DNA of 64,000 bases from Kitasatospora azatica KCTC 9699 (GCF_000744785.1 NZ_JQMO01000003.1:4588001-4652000), one strand, 5' to 3'; shown: positions 35,613 through 44,405, numbered from the stretch's first letter. A program made the numbers and translations. The notes: generated by a model from the letters alone, not told the origin.

Positions 35613-36560
35613 TTACTTGGTCCCCACCAGGTGCAGCAGTGCGGCCACCTGACGGTACGGGTCCTCGCGGCCGGCCCGGTCCTCGGCGTCGAGCAGCTGG
35701 CCGAGCTGGCGGCCGTCCACCGGCGCGGCGTGGTCCGGCATGGCGTCGGTGAAGACCCGCACGCCGTACCAGGCCTGCAGCGGTACCGAGACCTCGCGCA
35801 GGGTGGTGGCCAGGTCGGCCAGCCGGTCGGCGCGGGCGGTCAGGCCCAGGCGGTTGGCGTAGTGGTCGGAGTCGAAGGCCTGCAGCGCCGCCCGCCAGTC
35901 GCCGCTCAGCCCGGCCCGCATGGCCAGCGCGTCCCGGTTGCGAGCCAGCAGCGAGAGCAGCCCGCCGGGGGCCAGCATCCGGGCCAGCGAGGCGATCAGG
36001 GGGTCCGGGTCGGGCAGGTACATCAGCACGCCGTGGCAGAGCACCACGTCGAAGCTGCCCGGGCCGAACCAGCGGCCGCAGTGGTGTCCGTCCCCGCTCA
36101 GCAGCCGGACCCGCTCGCGCACCTGCGGCGGCTCGGCGGCCAGCACGGCCTGTGCGGCGCCCAGGGTGACCGGGTCGGAGTCCAGACCGGTGATCAGGTG
36201 GCCGGCCCGGGCCAGCCGGACCGCCTGGGTGGCCTGGCCGCAGCCGACGTCCAGGACCCGCAGTGGGGCCGTGGTGGCCCGCTCGCCGAAGTGCGCGGTG
36301 ATCCGCTCGGTCAGCTGGCGGCTGACCATCTCCTGGCGGACCAGGTTGTGCAGGCCGCCCTGCCGCTCCAGCCAGGCCCCGGCGCCGCCGGCGAAGGAGC
36401 CGCTGCGGGCGGGCAGGCCGTGGTGACCGTAGTCGTACCCGGTGGCGCGGTCGTAGCCGTGGCCGCGGTCGTGTTGGCCACCGGCCTGGCCGGGCAGCGC
36501 GTACAGACCGGGTCCCGGCGCGGCGGGGGCCCAGTCGTACGGCAGCGGATCCGCGGTCAG
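35613..36560 (-). CDS. SAM-dependent methyltransferase, probable CTG start
   Basis: About 315 residues. The class-I core is clear from the internal ATG at 36329: VLDVGCGQATQAVRLARAG, GLDSDPVTLGAAQAVL and VVLCHGVLMYLPDPDPL. The frame upstream continues in good codon use for 77 codons (ADPLPYDWAPAAPGPGLYAL, GAWLERQGGLHNLVRQ) without any ATG, GTG or TTG, up to CTG 36560, which overlaps the DUF3043 stop as CTGA. The substrate is unknown; CmoA/SmtA-like enzymes are the nearest that come to mind. Translationally coupled to DUF3043. Confidence 0.85.
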   Translation of the reverse strand: MTADPLPYDWAPAAPGPGLYALPGQAGGQHDRGHGYDRATGYDYGHHGLPARSGSFAGGAGAWLERQGGLHNLVRQEMVSRQLTERITAHFGERATTAPLRVLDVGCGQATQAVRLARAGHLITGLDSDPVTLGAAQAVLAAEPPQVRERVRLLSGDGHHCGRWFGPGSFDVVLCHGVLMYLPDPDPLIASLARMLAPGGLLSLLARNRDALAMRAGLSGDWRAALQAFDSDHYANRLGLTARADRLADLATTLREVSVPLQAWYGVRVFTDAMPDHAAPVDGRQLGQLLDAEDRAGREDPYRQVAALLHLVGTK

Positions 36561-37159
36561 GGGTGCTCGCCCCGCTTCACCTGCGGCTTGGGCAGCCGCA
36601 GTCGGCGCATCTGCAGGTTGCGCATCAGGCCGTAGCCGACCGCGCCGCGCAGGTTCTCGTTCGGGAACCGGTTGGCGAGGGCCTTGCGCAGGCCCAGCCC
36701 CAGGCGCAGGAAGTCGATCACGACCAGCACGAAGAAGAGCAGGAAGAGCACCGTGGAGAGCAGCTGCAGGGTCTGCACCCGGACCACGCTGAGCACCAGG
36801 ATCACCACCGCGAACGGCAGGAAGAACTCGGCCAGCGACCAGCGCGAGTCCATGTAGTCGCGGGTGAAGCGGCGCACCGGGCCCTTGTCACGTGCGGGCA
36901 GCGCCCGCTCGTCACCGTTGAGCAGTGCCATCCGCTGCTTCTCGCGCTCGGCGCGCATCCGCTCGCGCGACTGCTTGGCGGCCTCCTTGCGGTCCTTGGG
37001 CACGGTCACCCTGGTCCGTCGGTGGGCCTCTGCCTCGCTGCGCTTGGGCGTCGGGCGGCCCTTCTTGGCCTGCGGGTCGCGGGCGTTACTGGCTGCGTCA
37101 TCCTGCTCGGCCAGCGCGGTGGCGGAGGAGGGCGCTTCATCTGAACGGCGTCGGAACAC
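36557..37159 (-). CDS. DUF3043 membrane protein
   Basis: 200 residues. A long, highly charged N-terminus (KGRPTPKRSEAEAHRRTRVT, KDRKEAAKQSRERMRAEREK) precedes two transmembrane helices (FFLPFAVVILVLSVVRV and LLSTVLFLLFFVLVVIDFLR) and the short tail RLRLPKPQVKRGEHP. This is the actinobacterial DUF3043 family, of unknown function. GTG 37159 (VFRRRSDEAP) is chosen from family N-termini. It is divergent from pspA, which suggests shared regulation with envelope stress, though that is conjecture. Confidence 0.87.
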   Translation of the reverse strand: MFRRRSDEAPSSATALAEQDDAASNARDPQAKKGRPTPKRSEAEAHRRTRVTVPKDRKEAAKQSRERMRAEREKQRMALLNGDERALPARDKGPVRRFTRDYMDSRWSLAEFFLPFAVVILVLSVVRVQTLQLLSTVLFLLFFVLVVIDFLRLGLGLRKALANRFPNENLRGAVGYGLMRNLQMRRLRLPKPQVKRGEHP

Positions 37160-37396
37160 ATGACAAGCGTACGTGCTGGCCGCACAATGCCGCGTCCCCC
37201 GGTTCTGCCGGGGTTCGGCCCTGTCAGGGGAAGGGCCTGCGGATCCACCCGTGGGATGAGGCAGGAACGGGTGTGGTCGTAGCAGTCTTGTTGCAGGTAG
37301 GTGTACTGCGGTGAGGGCCTCGCTACCCATACACTCGCAGTAGATTTCGGTACGAGATAGCAACCACAGCCCGGTAGAAGGGGGCACCCGAGGCCC
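37160..37396. other. divergent promoter region DUF3043/pspA
   Basis: 237 bases, somewhat less GC-rich than its surroundings. No clear operator or hairpin was found. GAAGGGGG near 37376-37383 is the probable pspA ribosome site. Confidence 0.35.
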
Positions 37397-38221
37397 ATGA
37401 GCGACGGAATCATGAAGCGTATGGGGCTGATCTTCCGGTCCAAGGCGAACAAGGCCCTGGACCGGGCGGAGGACCCGCGCGAGACGCTCGACTACTCGTA
37501 CCAGAAGCAGCTCGAACTGCTGCAGAAGGTGCGCAGGGGCGTGGCGGACGTCGCCACCTCGCGCAAGCGCCTGGAGCTCCAGCTGACCCAGCTCCAGCAG
37601 CAGTCCGCGAAGTACGAGGACCAGGGCCGCAAGGCGCTCTCGCTCGGCCGTGAGGACCTGGCCCGCGAGGCGCTGACCCGTAAGTCGGCGATGCAGTCCC
37701 AGATCAACGATCTGCAGGTGCAGTACCAGCAGCTGCAGGCCGAGGAGGAGAAGCTCACGCTCGCCTCCCAGCGCCTGCAGGCCAAGGTGGACGCCTTCCG
37801 CACCAAGAAGGAGACCATCAAGGCCACCTACACGGCTGCCCAGGCGCAGACCCGGATCGCCGAGTCCTTCTCCGGGATCTCGGAGGAGATGGGCGACGTC
37901 GGCCTGGCGATCCAGCGGGCCGAGGACAAGACCGCGCAGATGCAGGCCCGGGCCGGTGCGATCGACGAGCTGCTGGCCTCCGGCGCGCTCGACGACAACA
38001 GCGGGCTCGGCCGCAAGGACGACATCGAGGCCGAGCTGGAGCGGGTGGCCGGCGGCAGCGACGTCGAGCTGGAGCTGGCTCGGATGAAGGCCGAGCTCGG
38101 CGGTGGCGGGTCCGGCCCGGCCGCGATCGAGCAGGGCAACGGCGGCGCCGCGCAGCAGCACCAGGGTGGCCAGGGGGGCCAGCAGGACACCCCGCCGCCC
38201 ACCATCAACTACCAGAAGTAA
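37397..38221 (+). CDS. pspA: PspA/IM30 family envelope-stress protein
   Basis: 274 residues, almost all coiled coil: MKRMGLIFRSKANKALDRAE with the amphipathic N-terminal helix, LDYSYQKQLELLQKVRRGVA, and long Gln/Leu-rich helices to residue ~220. A Gly/Gln-rich disordered tail (QQHQGGQGGQQDTPPPTINY) follows that most proteobacterial PspA proteins lack. It is an ESCRT-III-like membrane-binding protein that supports damaged membranes. ATG 37397 is used. It is followed by pspAA 34 bases later on the same transcript. Confidence 0.93.
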   Translation: MSDGIMKRMGLIFRSKANKALDRAEDPRETLDYSYQKQLELLQKVRRGVADVATSRKRLELQLTQLQQQSAKYEDQGRKALSLGREDLAREALTRKSAMQSQINDLQVQYQQLQAEEEKLTLASQRLQAKVDAFRTKKETIKATYTAAQAQTRIAESFSGISEEMGDVGLAIQRAEDKTAQMQARAGAIDELLASGALDDNSGLGRKDDIEAELERVAGGSDVELELARMKAELGGGGSGPAAIEQGNGGAAQQHQGGQGGQQDTPPPTINYQK

Positions 38222-38255
38222 CCCCCCCGTCTCGACAGCAGGGAGATACACCGGC

Positions 38256-38549
38256 ATGATCATGCGGATCATGGGTGAGGGCCAGTTCGAGGTGGCGGAC
38301 GAGCACCTGAACCGGCTGAACCAGCTCGACGACGAGCTGCTCGCCGCACTGGATTCGGGGGACGAGACGGCCTTCCGCGGCACCCTGGGCAAGCTGCTCG
38401 GTGCGGTGCGTGAGGTCGGCGCCCCGGTGGCCGACGACTACCTCGGTCCGTCGGACTCGATCCTGCCGCAGGACGGCGCGACCATCGAGGACGTCCGGCA
38501 GCTGCTGCGGACTGAGGGCGACGGGCTGATTCCGGGGATCCCGGAGTAG
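38256..38549 (+). CDS. pspAA: PspA-associated protein PspAA
   Basis: 97 residues. MIMRIMGEGQFEVADEHLNR then LNQLDDELLAAL are the N-terminal signature of the PspAA domain, a small partner found downstream of PspA in actinobacteria and archaea. GGGAG ten bases before ATG 38256 supports that start; ATG 38262 is also possible. It ends just before a strong bidirectional hairpin. Confidence 0.88.
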   Translation: MIMRIMGEGQFEVADEHLNRLNQLDDELLAALDSGDETAFRGTLGKLLGAVREVGAPVADDYLGPSDSILPQDGATIEDVRQLLRTEGDGLIPGIPE

Positions 38550-38562
38550 GTCGGCGGACATA

Positions 38563-38600
38563 CGAGAGGGCGGCACCCCGGTCGGGGTGCCGCCCTCTCG
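38563..38600. terminator. bidirectional terminator pspAA/nadA
   Basis: CGAGAGGGCGGCACCCC (38563-38579) and GGGGTGCCGCCCTCTCG (38584-38600) form a perfect 17-bp stem with a GGTC loop between convergent stops at 38549 and 38614. Confidence 0.92.
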
Positions 38601-38613
38601 CGTACGGCCGGGA

Positions 38614-39795
38614 CTACGGCAGCGCCAGCATCCGGTCCAGCGCGGCCTTGGCGTACTTCTCGGTCTCCGGGTCGACCGTGATCACGTTCGGCACCCGGCC
38701 CTCGACCAGCGACTCCAGCGCCCAGACCAGGTGCGGCAGGTCGATCCGGTTCATGGTCGAGCAGAAGCAGACCGAGCGGTCCAGGAAGACGATCTCCTTG
38801 TCCGGGTGCGCCTTGGCGAGCCGGCGGACCAGGTTGAGCTCGGTGCCGATGGCCCACTTGGAGCCGGGCTCGGCGGCCTCCAGGGCCTTGATGATGTACT
38901 CGGTCGAACCGACCTGGTCGGCGGCGGCGACCACCTCGTGCTTGCACTCGGGGTGCACCAGCACGTTGACGCCGGGGATCCGCTCGCGGACCTCGTTGAC
39001 CGAGTCCACGGTGAAGCGGCCGTGCACCGAGCAGTGCCCGCGCCAGAGGATCATCTTGGCGTTCCGCAGCTGCTCGACGGTCAGGCCGCCGTTCGGCTTG
39101 TGCGGGTTGTAGAGCACGCAGTCGTCGAGCGAGAAGCCCATGTCCCGCACCGCGGTGTTGCGGCCCAGGTGCTGGTCGGGCAGGAAGAGCACCTTCTGGC
39201 CCTGCTCGAAGGCCCACTCGAGGGCCCGCTTGGCGTTGGACGAGGTGCAGATGGTGCCGCCGTGCTTGCCGGTGAAGGCCTTGATGTCGGCGGAGGAGTT
39301 CATGTACGAGACCGGGACGGTCTCCTCGGCTATGCCGGCCTCGGTCAGCACGTCCCAGCACTCGGCGACCTGCTCGGCGGTGGCCATGTCGGCCATCGAG
39401 CAGCCGGCCGCCAGGTCGGGGAGGATCACCTGCTGGGCCGCGCTGGTGAGGATGTCGGCGGACTCGGCCATGAAGTGCACGCCGCAGAAGACGATGTACT
39501 CGGCCTCCGGGCGGGCCGCCGCGTCCCGGGCGAGCTTGAAGGAGTCGCCCGTGACGTCGGCGAACTCGATCACCTCGTCGCGCTGGTAGTGGTGCCCCAG
39601 GATGAAGACCCGGTCGCCGAGCGCGGCCTTGGCGGCGCGGGCGCGCTCGACCAGGTCGGGGTCGGAGGCAGGCGGCAGGTCGCCGGGGCACTCGACCCCG
39701 CGCTCGCTGTTCGGGTCGGCGTTGCGGCCGAGCAGCAGCAGGGCAAGCGGCGTCTGGGTCGGCTCGGCGAACGTGGTGTCAAGGGTGGTGGTCAC
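38614..39795 (-). CDS. nadA: quinolinate synthase
   Basis: 393 residues. It condenses iminoaspartate with dihydroxyacetone phosphate in NAD biosynthesis, using a [4Fe-4S] cluster. The three cluster cysteines lie in VFCGVHFMAES, RGHCSVHGRF and SVCFCSTMN; ILGHHYQRDEVIEFAD and PDQHLGRNTA are substrate-binding segments. GTG 39795 is used. No nadB or nadC is adjacent in the window. It is divergent from an Lrp regulator across a region with a perfect inverted repeat. Confidence 0.96.
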   Translation of the reverse strand: MTTTLDTTFAEPTQTPLALLLLGRNADPNSERGVECPGDLPPASDPDLVERARAAKAALGDRVFILGHHYQRDEVIEFADVTGDSFKLARDAAARPEAEYIVFCGVHFMAESADILTSAAQQVILPDLAAGCSMADMATAEQVAECWDVLTEAGIAEETVPVSYMNSSADIKAFTGKHGGTICTSSNAKRALEWAFEQGQKVLFLPDQHLGRNTAVRDMGFSLDDCVLYNPHKPNGGLTVEQLRNAKMILWRGHCSVHGRFTVDSVNEVRERIPGVNVLVHPECKHEVVAAADQVGSTEYIIKALEAAEPGSKWAIGTELNLVRRLAKAHPDKEIVFLDRSVCFCSTMNRIDLPHLVWALESLVEGRVPNVITVDPETEKYAKAALDRMLALP

Positions 39796-39890
39796 GGGCG
39801 GGTGCCCTCCTGTGCGGCCGGACGCTCCCAGCCTTCTCGTCTATCTGACGCTATCTATGATAACCCGTTCGCGTCACTCTGACGATGGAC

Positions 39891-39911
39891 ATCGCGTCGA
39901 TGTGACGCGAT
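39891..39911. promoter_or_regulatory. inverted repeat in nadA/lrp divergent region
   Basis: ATCGCGTC (39891-39898) and GACGCGAT (39904-39911) flank GATGT. It lies 96 bases before the nadA start and about 130 before the lrp start. It could be an operator for the adjacent Lrp protein or for a NAD regulator. Inference from symmetry alone. Confidence 0.45.
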
Positions 39912-40039
39912 CGGCTGGACGCTACGTCACCTGGGCCTTCGTCGGACCGTCCGTTCCGGACAATGGACTGATCAACGCGGTTCGAGAGAATGGGAGCGCT
40001 GAAAGCGTCCGCAATCCGAACCGTGGAGACCTCGCACCG

Positions 40040-40504
40040 ATGGGCACCAACAGAACTCCCGATGCGGGTGGGGTTTCCCTGGACGAGACCGACCGGCTGC
40101 TGCTGGCCCATCTGGGCCGCGACGGACGGGCCTCGTACGCCGAGATCGGCCTGCTGGCCAACCTCTCCGCCACCGCCGTGCGCCGGCGGATCGACCGGCT
40201 GCGGGCCCGCGGCGTGGTGCGCGGCTTCACCGTGGTGCTCGACCCCGAGCTGCTCGGCTGGCAGACCGAGGCCTTCGTCGAGGTCTACTGCCGGGAACGG
40301 ACCGCGCCCGAGGAGATCCTGGCCAGCCTGCGGCAGTTCCCCGAGGTGGTGGCCGCCTGGACGGTCACCGGCGACCCGGACGCGCTGGTCCACCTGCAGG
40401 CCGCCGACACCCGCCATCTGGAGGCCGTGATTGAACGTATCCGCAAGGAACCAGGCGTCCAGCGCAGCCGCAGCTCGGTGGTGCTCTCCCGGCTGATCGG
40501 CTAG
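40040..40504 (+). CDS. Lrp/AsnC family transcriptional regulator
   Basis: 154 residues. The N-terminal helix-turn-helix (LDETDRLLLAHLGRDGRASY then SATAVRRRIDRLRARGVVRG) is followed by the RAM ligand domain (TEAFVEVYCRERTAPEEILA, VTGDPDALVHLQAADTRHLE). It is likely to bind an amino acid; its position just before an aromatic amino-acid decarboxylase gene suggests that gene as a target. ATG 40040 is used. The gap to the decarboxylase is 160 bases. Confidence 0.92.
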   Translation: MGTNRTPDAGGVSLDETDRLLLAHLGRDGRASYAEIGLLANLSATAVRRRIDRLRARGVVRGFTVVLDPELLGWQTEAFVEVYCRERTAPEEILASLRQFPEVVAAWTVTGDPDALVHLQAADTRHLEAVIERIRKEPGVQRSRSSVVLSRLIG

Positions 40505-40664
40505 GGCCCCGCCGGTGCACGGCCCGTGCGGGCCGACGCAGGATTCCTGCGCCCCACCCGCCGAACACGCTCGAAACCGGCCCGGACCGGCGCATTCGGA
40601 CGCGCGGACGAAAGCCCCCGCTGCCTAGGCTGATCATGCAGTTGGACAGCCGAAGGAGCACCCA

Positions 40665-42032
40665 GTGACCACCGCCCCGCACCGCATGCACCAGCCGGAC
40701 AACGAGCTGGTCGACCTGGTCTTCGGCTACATGCGCGACCGGCTCCAGTACGACCCGGTGCCCCTGGACCACCCCGGGGACGGCGAGCAGCTCCGGGCCC
40801 ACCTGGCCGGCCTGCTGAACGAGCACGGCAACGCCCCGGCCGACGTGCTCAAGCTCTACGACCACGAGCTGTCCCGCGCGGTGATCTCCGCCGACAGCCC
40901 GCGCTACCTGTCCTTCATCCCCTGCGCGCCGACCAAGGCCGCACTGCTCTTCGACATGGTGGTCTCCTGCGCCTCGCTGCAGGGCATCTCCTGGCTGGAG
41001 GCGGCCGGAGCGATCGCCGCCGAGAACCAGGTGCTGCGCCTGATAGCCGACCGGGCCGGGCTGCCCGAGACGGCCGGCGGCACCTTCGTCTCCGGCGGCT
41101 CGGCGGGCAACCTCTCCGCCCTGGTGGTCGCGCGCGACGTGGCCCGCCGCAGGCTTGGCGTCGGGCCCGAGGCCCGGCTGCGGATCGCGGTGGCCGACCA
41201 GGTGCACTCCTCGGTCAAGAACACCTTCAACATCATCGGCGTGGAGGCCTTCAAGGTCCCCACCGTCGACCGCCGCTTCACCGGCGAGGCGCTGCGCGCG
41301 GCCCTGGCCGCCGACCCCAACCCCGAGACCGTGATCGCCGTGGTCGGCACCGCCGGCACCACCAACGAGGGCATCGTCGACGACCTCCAGGGCCTGTCCG
41401 AGGTCACCCGCGAGCGCGGCATCTGGTTCCACGTGGACGGCGCCTACGGCGGCGCGGGCCTGTTCGCCCCCTCGGTGCGCGAGCGCTACAACGGCATCGA
41501 GCACGCCGACTCCTTCGTGGTCGACCCGCACAAGTGGCTCTTCGCGCCCTTCGACTGCGCCGCGCTGATCTACCGCGAGCCGCGGCTGGCCAAGGCCGTG
41601 CACACCCAGGACGCCGGCTACCTGGACGTGCTGCACCACGAGGGCGACGAGTGGAACCCCACCGACTACGCCTACCACCTGACCCGCCGGGCCCGCGGCC
41701 TGCCGCTCTGGTTCTCGCTCGCGGTGCACGGCACCCAGGCCTACACCGACGCGATCGAGGCCGGTCTCGAGCTCGCCCGGGACACCGCCCACCTGATCCG
41801 CGAGAGCGAGCACCTGGAGCTGCTGCACGACCCGCAGCTCTCCGCGGTCTGCTTCCGCCGGGTCGGCTGGACCGAGGAGCAGTACTACGCCTGGTCGCGG
41901 CAGCTGCTCGCGGACCAGATCGGCTTCGTCACCCCGACCGGCTGGGACGGCGAGACGGTGGCCCGGTTCGCCTTCCTGCACCCGGGGACCACCATGGAGA
42001 TGGTCCGCGAGATCCTGGACACCATGGTCTGA
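40665..42032 (+). CDS. PLP-dependent aromatic/amino acid decarboxylase
   Basis: 455 residues. A group-II decarboxylase with PLP Lys about K290 in VVDPHKWLFAPFDC, FHVDGAYGGAGLF with the Asp that holds the pyridine ring, and FVSGGSAGNLSALVVAR in the cofactor-phosphate region. Candidate substrates are tryptophan, tyrosine or DOPA, which cannot be settled from motifs. GTG 40665 follows GAAGGAG. The stop is 12 bases from the end of the convergent acetyltransferase gene. Confidence 0.92.
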   Translation: MTTAPHRMHQPDNELVDLVFGYMRDRLQYDPVPLDHPGDGEQLRAHLAGLLNEHGNAPADVLKLYDHELSRAVISADSPRYLSFIPCAPTKAALLFDMVVSCASLQGISWLEAAGAIAAENQVLRLIADRAGLPETAGGTFVSGGSAGNLSALVVARDVARRRLGVGPEARLRIAVADQVHSSVKNTFNIIGVEAFKVPTVDRRFTGEALRAALAADPNPETVIAVVGTAGTTNEGIVDDLQGLSEVTRERGIWFHVDGAYGGAGLFAPSVRERYNGIEHADSFVVDPHKWLFAPFDCAALIYREPRLAKAVHTQDAGYLDVLHHEGDEWNPTDYAYHLTRRARGLPLWFSLAVHGTQAYTDAIEAGLELARDTAHLIRESEHLELLHDPQLSAVCFRRVGWTEEQYYAWSRQLLADQIGFVTPTGWDGETVARFAFLHPGTTMEMVREILDTMV

Positions 42033-42044
42033 CCGGCCCTCGCC

Positions 42045-42914
42045 CTACAGCAGACCCCCGCTCGGCAGGTACGCCACCGGCGGCCGCAGCCCGCGCAGCG
42101 CGAGGTAGCCGCGGTTCTCCAGGGTCAGCCCCAGTTCCAGGCCGACGTCCACCGCCCACTCCTGCTCGGCGGTGAGCCACTCCACCTTGGCGTCGGCGCC
42201 CTCGGGCACCCGGGCCAGCGCCTCGCGCAGCAACCGCACCGCGAGGCGCTTGGAGGTGGCGGCCAGCAGCTTGACCGTGCCGGCGTCGCGGTAGCAGTAC
42301 CCGCTGCCGGCCAGCGTGTCCACCACCAGCAGCTCGTCGTAGTGGGCCAGCATCAGCTCGTGGTCCACCCCGTGCGCGGCGCCGCGCAGCCGGCGGTCCA
42401 CCGAGTCCAGCAGGTGCAGGTGGCCGGCGTTGCCCGGGTGCACCGGGATGTCCCCGCTGTCCAGCAGGCCGGAGCGGTCCACCGGCCCGGACAGCCGCAT
42501 GGTCGGGTACAGGGTGAACCCGGCCTTGCGGTAGCGGCGGGCGGCGGCCGGGTCGATCGACACGGTCATCATCCCGCGCAGGCAGCCGCGCCCGTGCTCG
42601 GCGGCCCGGTCCAGCAGCAGCCGGCCGACCCCCTTGCCCTGGTACTGCGGCAGCACCGCGGTGAGCGACAGGATCCAGACGCCCTCGCGACGCGCCGACA
42701 GCGCGAAGCCGACCGGCTGGCCGTCCTGCACCGCCAGCCAGCAGCCCTGCGGGTCGGTGCCGGCCAGGTGCCGGGTCCGGGCCAGCTGGAAGATGTTCTC
42801 CCGCTCGGTCGGCAGCCGGCCGGAACCCGGGGTGAGGGCGCTGAAAGCGGCCGCCGATATCTCCCGGACGGCTTCGGCATCGGCTGGGCTGTCTCGGACC
42901 TGACGCAGAATCAT
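42045..42914 (-). CDS. GNAT family N-acetyltransferase
   Basis: 289 residues. Two GNAT-like halves: the first contains VLPQYQGKGVGRLLLDRAAEHG, a full acetyl-CoA pyrophosphate-binding loop (Q/RxxGxG/A); the second (DSVDRRLRGAAHGVDHELML, KLLAATSKRLAVRLLREAL) is diverged. The acceptor is unknown. ATG 42914 is used. Convergent with the decarboxylase gene. Confidence 0.87.
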   Translation of the reverse strand: MILRQVRDSPADAEAVREISAAAFSALTPGSGRLPTERENIFQLARTRHLAGTDPQGCWLAVQDGQPVGFALSARREGVWILSLTAVLPQYQGKGVGRLLLDRAAEHGRGCLRGMMTVSIDPAAARRYRKAGFTLYPTMRLSGPVDRSGLLDSGDIPVHPGNAGHLHLLDSVDRRLRGAAHGVDHELMLAHYDELLVVDTLAGSGYCYRDAGTVKLLAATSKRLAVRLLREALARVPEGADAKVEWLTAEQEWAVDVGLELGLTLENRGYLALRGLRPPVAYLPSGGLL

Positions 42915-43153
42915 CCGTCCATCCTGGCCGCTCAGCCGGCCGCGTGGGCCCGATTTTCGTGATCAGAAGCACGGGCCGGCCCACCGATCAGCCGGTTACC
43001 GCTTCCGCCGCGGTGTGCGAGCATGGACGGACAGGGAGCGGGTCAGCGCCCGAGCCCAGGATTCACCACAGTGGATCCACTGCCCGGAATCAAACCGGGC
43101 GGCCGCTGGTTGGCACTTGCGGCAGTATGTCGTCACAGACCGGGAGTAAGCAG
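42915..43153. other. intergenic promoter region
   Basis: 239 bases upstream of the Fe-S carrier gene. No supported small gene or hairpin terminator was found. GTAAGCAG precedes ATG 43154, so the ribosome site is weak. Confidence 0.3.
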
Positions 43154-43507
43154 ATGACCGTCCAGGACGAGACCACCGTCGAGAGTGGTCTGCTCCTTAC
43201 CGACGCGGCCGCGGCCAAGGTGAAGGGCCTGCTGGATCAGGAGGGCCGCGACGACCTCGCGCTGCGCGTCGCCGTGCAGCCCGGTGGCTGCTCGGGCCTG
43301 CGCTACCAGCTCTTCTTCGACGAGCGCTCGCTCGATGGCGACGTCGTCAAGGACTTCAACGGCGTCAAGGTCGTCACCGACCGGATGAGCGCCCCGTACC
43401 TCGGCGGTGCCACGGTCGACTTCGTCGACACCATCGAGAAGCAGGGCTTCACGATCGACAACCCGAACGCCACCGGCTCCTGCGCCTGCGGCGACTCGTT
43501 CAGCTAA
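43154..43507 (+). CDS. A-type iron-sulfur cluster carrier (HesB/IscA/ErpA)
   Basis: 117 residues. The three cluster-binding cysteines are in PGGCSGLRYQLFFDE and GSCACGDSF at the C-terminus, the standard CxnCxC pattern. LTDAAAAKVKGLLDQEG opens the domain. It delivers Fe-S clusters to client enzymes; quinolinate synthase, lipoyl synthase and the Rieske protein in this window are plausible clients. ATG 43154 is used. It corresponds to the single conserved ErpA-like protein of actinomycetes. Confidence 0.93.
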   Translation: MTVQDETTVESGLLLTDAAAAKVKGLLDQEGRDDLALRVAVQPGGCSGLRYQLFFDERSLDGDVVKDFNGVKVVTDRMSAPYLGGATVDFVDTIEKQGFTIDNPNATGSCACGDSFS

Positions 43508-43542
43508 GACCGGTCGGCCCAAGGCCGACTGCGCCTCGCTCC

Positions 43543-43587
43543 GACGGCGGCGGCCCCCCGGAACCACTCCGGGGGGCCGCCGCCGTC
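43543..43587. terminator. strong bidirectional terminator
   Basis: GACGGCGGCGGCCCCCCGGA (43543-43562) pairs with TCCGGGGGGCCGCCGCCGTC (43568-43587) over 20 bp with an ACCAC loop, between the Fe-S carrier gene and the convergent lipoprotein gene. Confidence 0.93.
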
Positions 43588-43616
43588 GTCATGCGCGCAC
43601 GTGTGTGGCGACTGGC

Positions 43617-44306
43617 TCAGTTGTCGGCGCTGACCGGGCCGCCGTTGGGCACCGACTCCAGCGGCACGTCCGAGCCGTCCCGCAGGTTGATCACGGTGCG
43701 ACCCTGCAGCGGCTGCGACAGGTCGGCCGTCACGGACTGGCGCTTGACCAGCGCGGGGCACATCTGGCCCACCTTGGCGGGCACGGTGATGACCACGTCC
43801 ACGCCGACCTGGCCGGGCTTGGTCTCGTTCAGCTTCAGGCCGTACTTGTCGCAGGTGCCGCCGAAGAAGAAGACGGTCAGCTGGTTGTTCTGGGTCAGGT
43901 AGCTGAGCGGCTTGAGGTTCGCCTTGGCGTCGTTCGGGTTGTCGGGCGGGGTGGCCCCGGCCGGCGGGGCGGTGGTCGGCTTCAGCGGGGCCGAGGTGGC
44001 GGGCGGGTTGCCACCGCCGGCGGGCGTCGAGCTGCCGGCCGCGCCCGGGGTGCTCGCGGAGTCGGAGCTGCCGCCGGTCGAGGCCGCACCCGAAGGCGAG
44101 GCGGAGGCGCTGCCCGAGGCGGAGGCGGAGGCGGACGCAGCGGCCGAGGCGGAGGACGACGCACCGGCGGAGTTCGCCGAGCTCGCCACGGTCTTCGTCC
44201 CGCTGCTGCCGCCGCAGGCGCTGACCGCCGCCGTGACCGAGAGCAGCAGGGCGGCGGCCGCCAGGCGACGCCGGGCCGGGCGGGTGGCGGTGGTCTTGTC
44301 GTCCAT
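43617..44306 (-). CDS. putative lipoprotein with Ala/Ser-rich linker
   Basis: 229 residues. A signal peptide with lipobox AAVSACGGSSG (Cys about 31) predicts a lipid-anchored exported protein. Residues ~35-115 are a low-complexity Ala/Ser/Thr/Pro stretch, probably a wall-spanning tether, then a compact C-terminal domain (LTVFFFGGTCDKYGLKLNE, GQMCPALVKRQ) with two cysteines that could form a disulfide. ATG 44306 (MDDKTTATRPARRRL) is chosen for the signal peptide. Function unknown; conserved in streptomycetes as far as I recall. Confidence 0.8.
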   Translation of the reverse strand: MDDKTTATRPARRRLAAAALLLSVTAAVSACGGSSGTKTVASSANSAGASSSASAAASASASASGSASASPSGAASTGGSSDSASTPGAAGSSTPAGGGNPPATSAPLKPTTAPPAGATPPDNPNDAKANLKPLSYLTQNNQLTVFFFGGTCDKYGLKLNETKPGQVGVDVVITVPAKVGQMCPALVKRQSVTADLSQPLQGRTVINLRDGSDVPLESVPNGGPVSADN

Positions 44307-44405
44307 GTGCGACATCCTCCAAGGTCAGAATCCGTACGGCAGCGGTGGCTGCCCGGATCTGACGTGTCACGGAGGAATCCGGTTCCCGTCGCGACAGGAG
44401 GGGAT

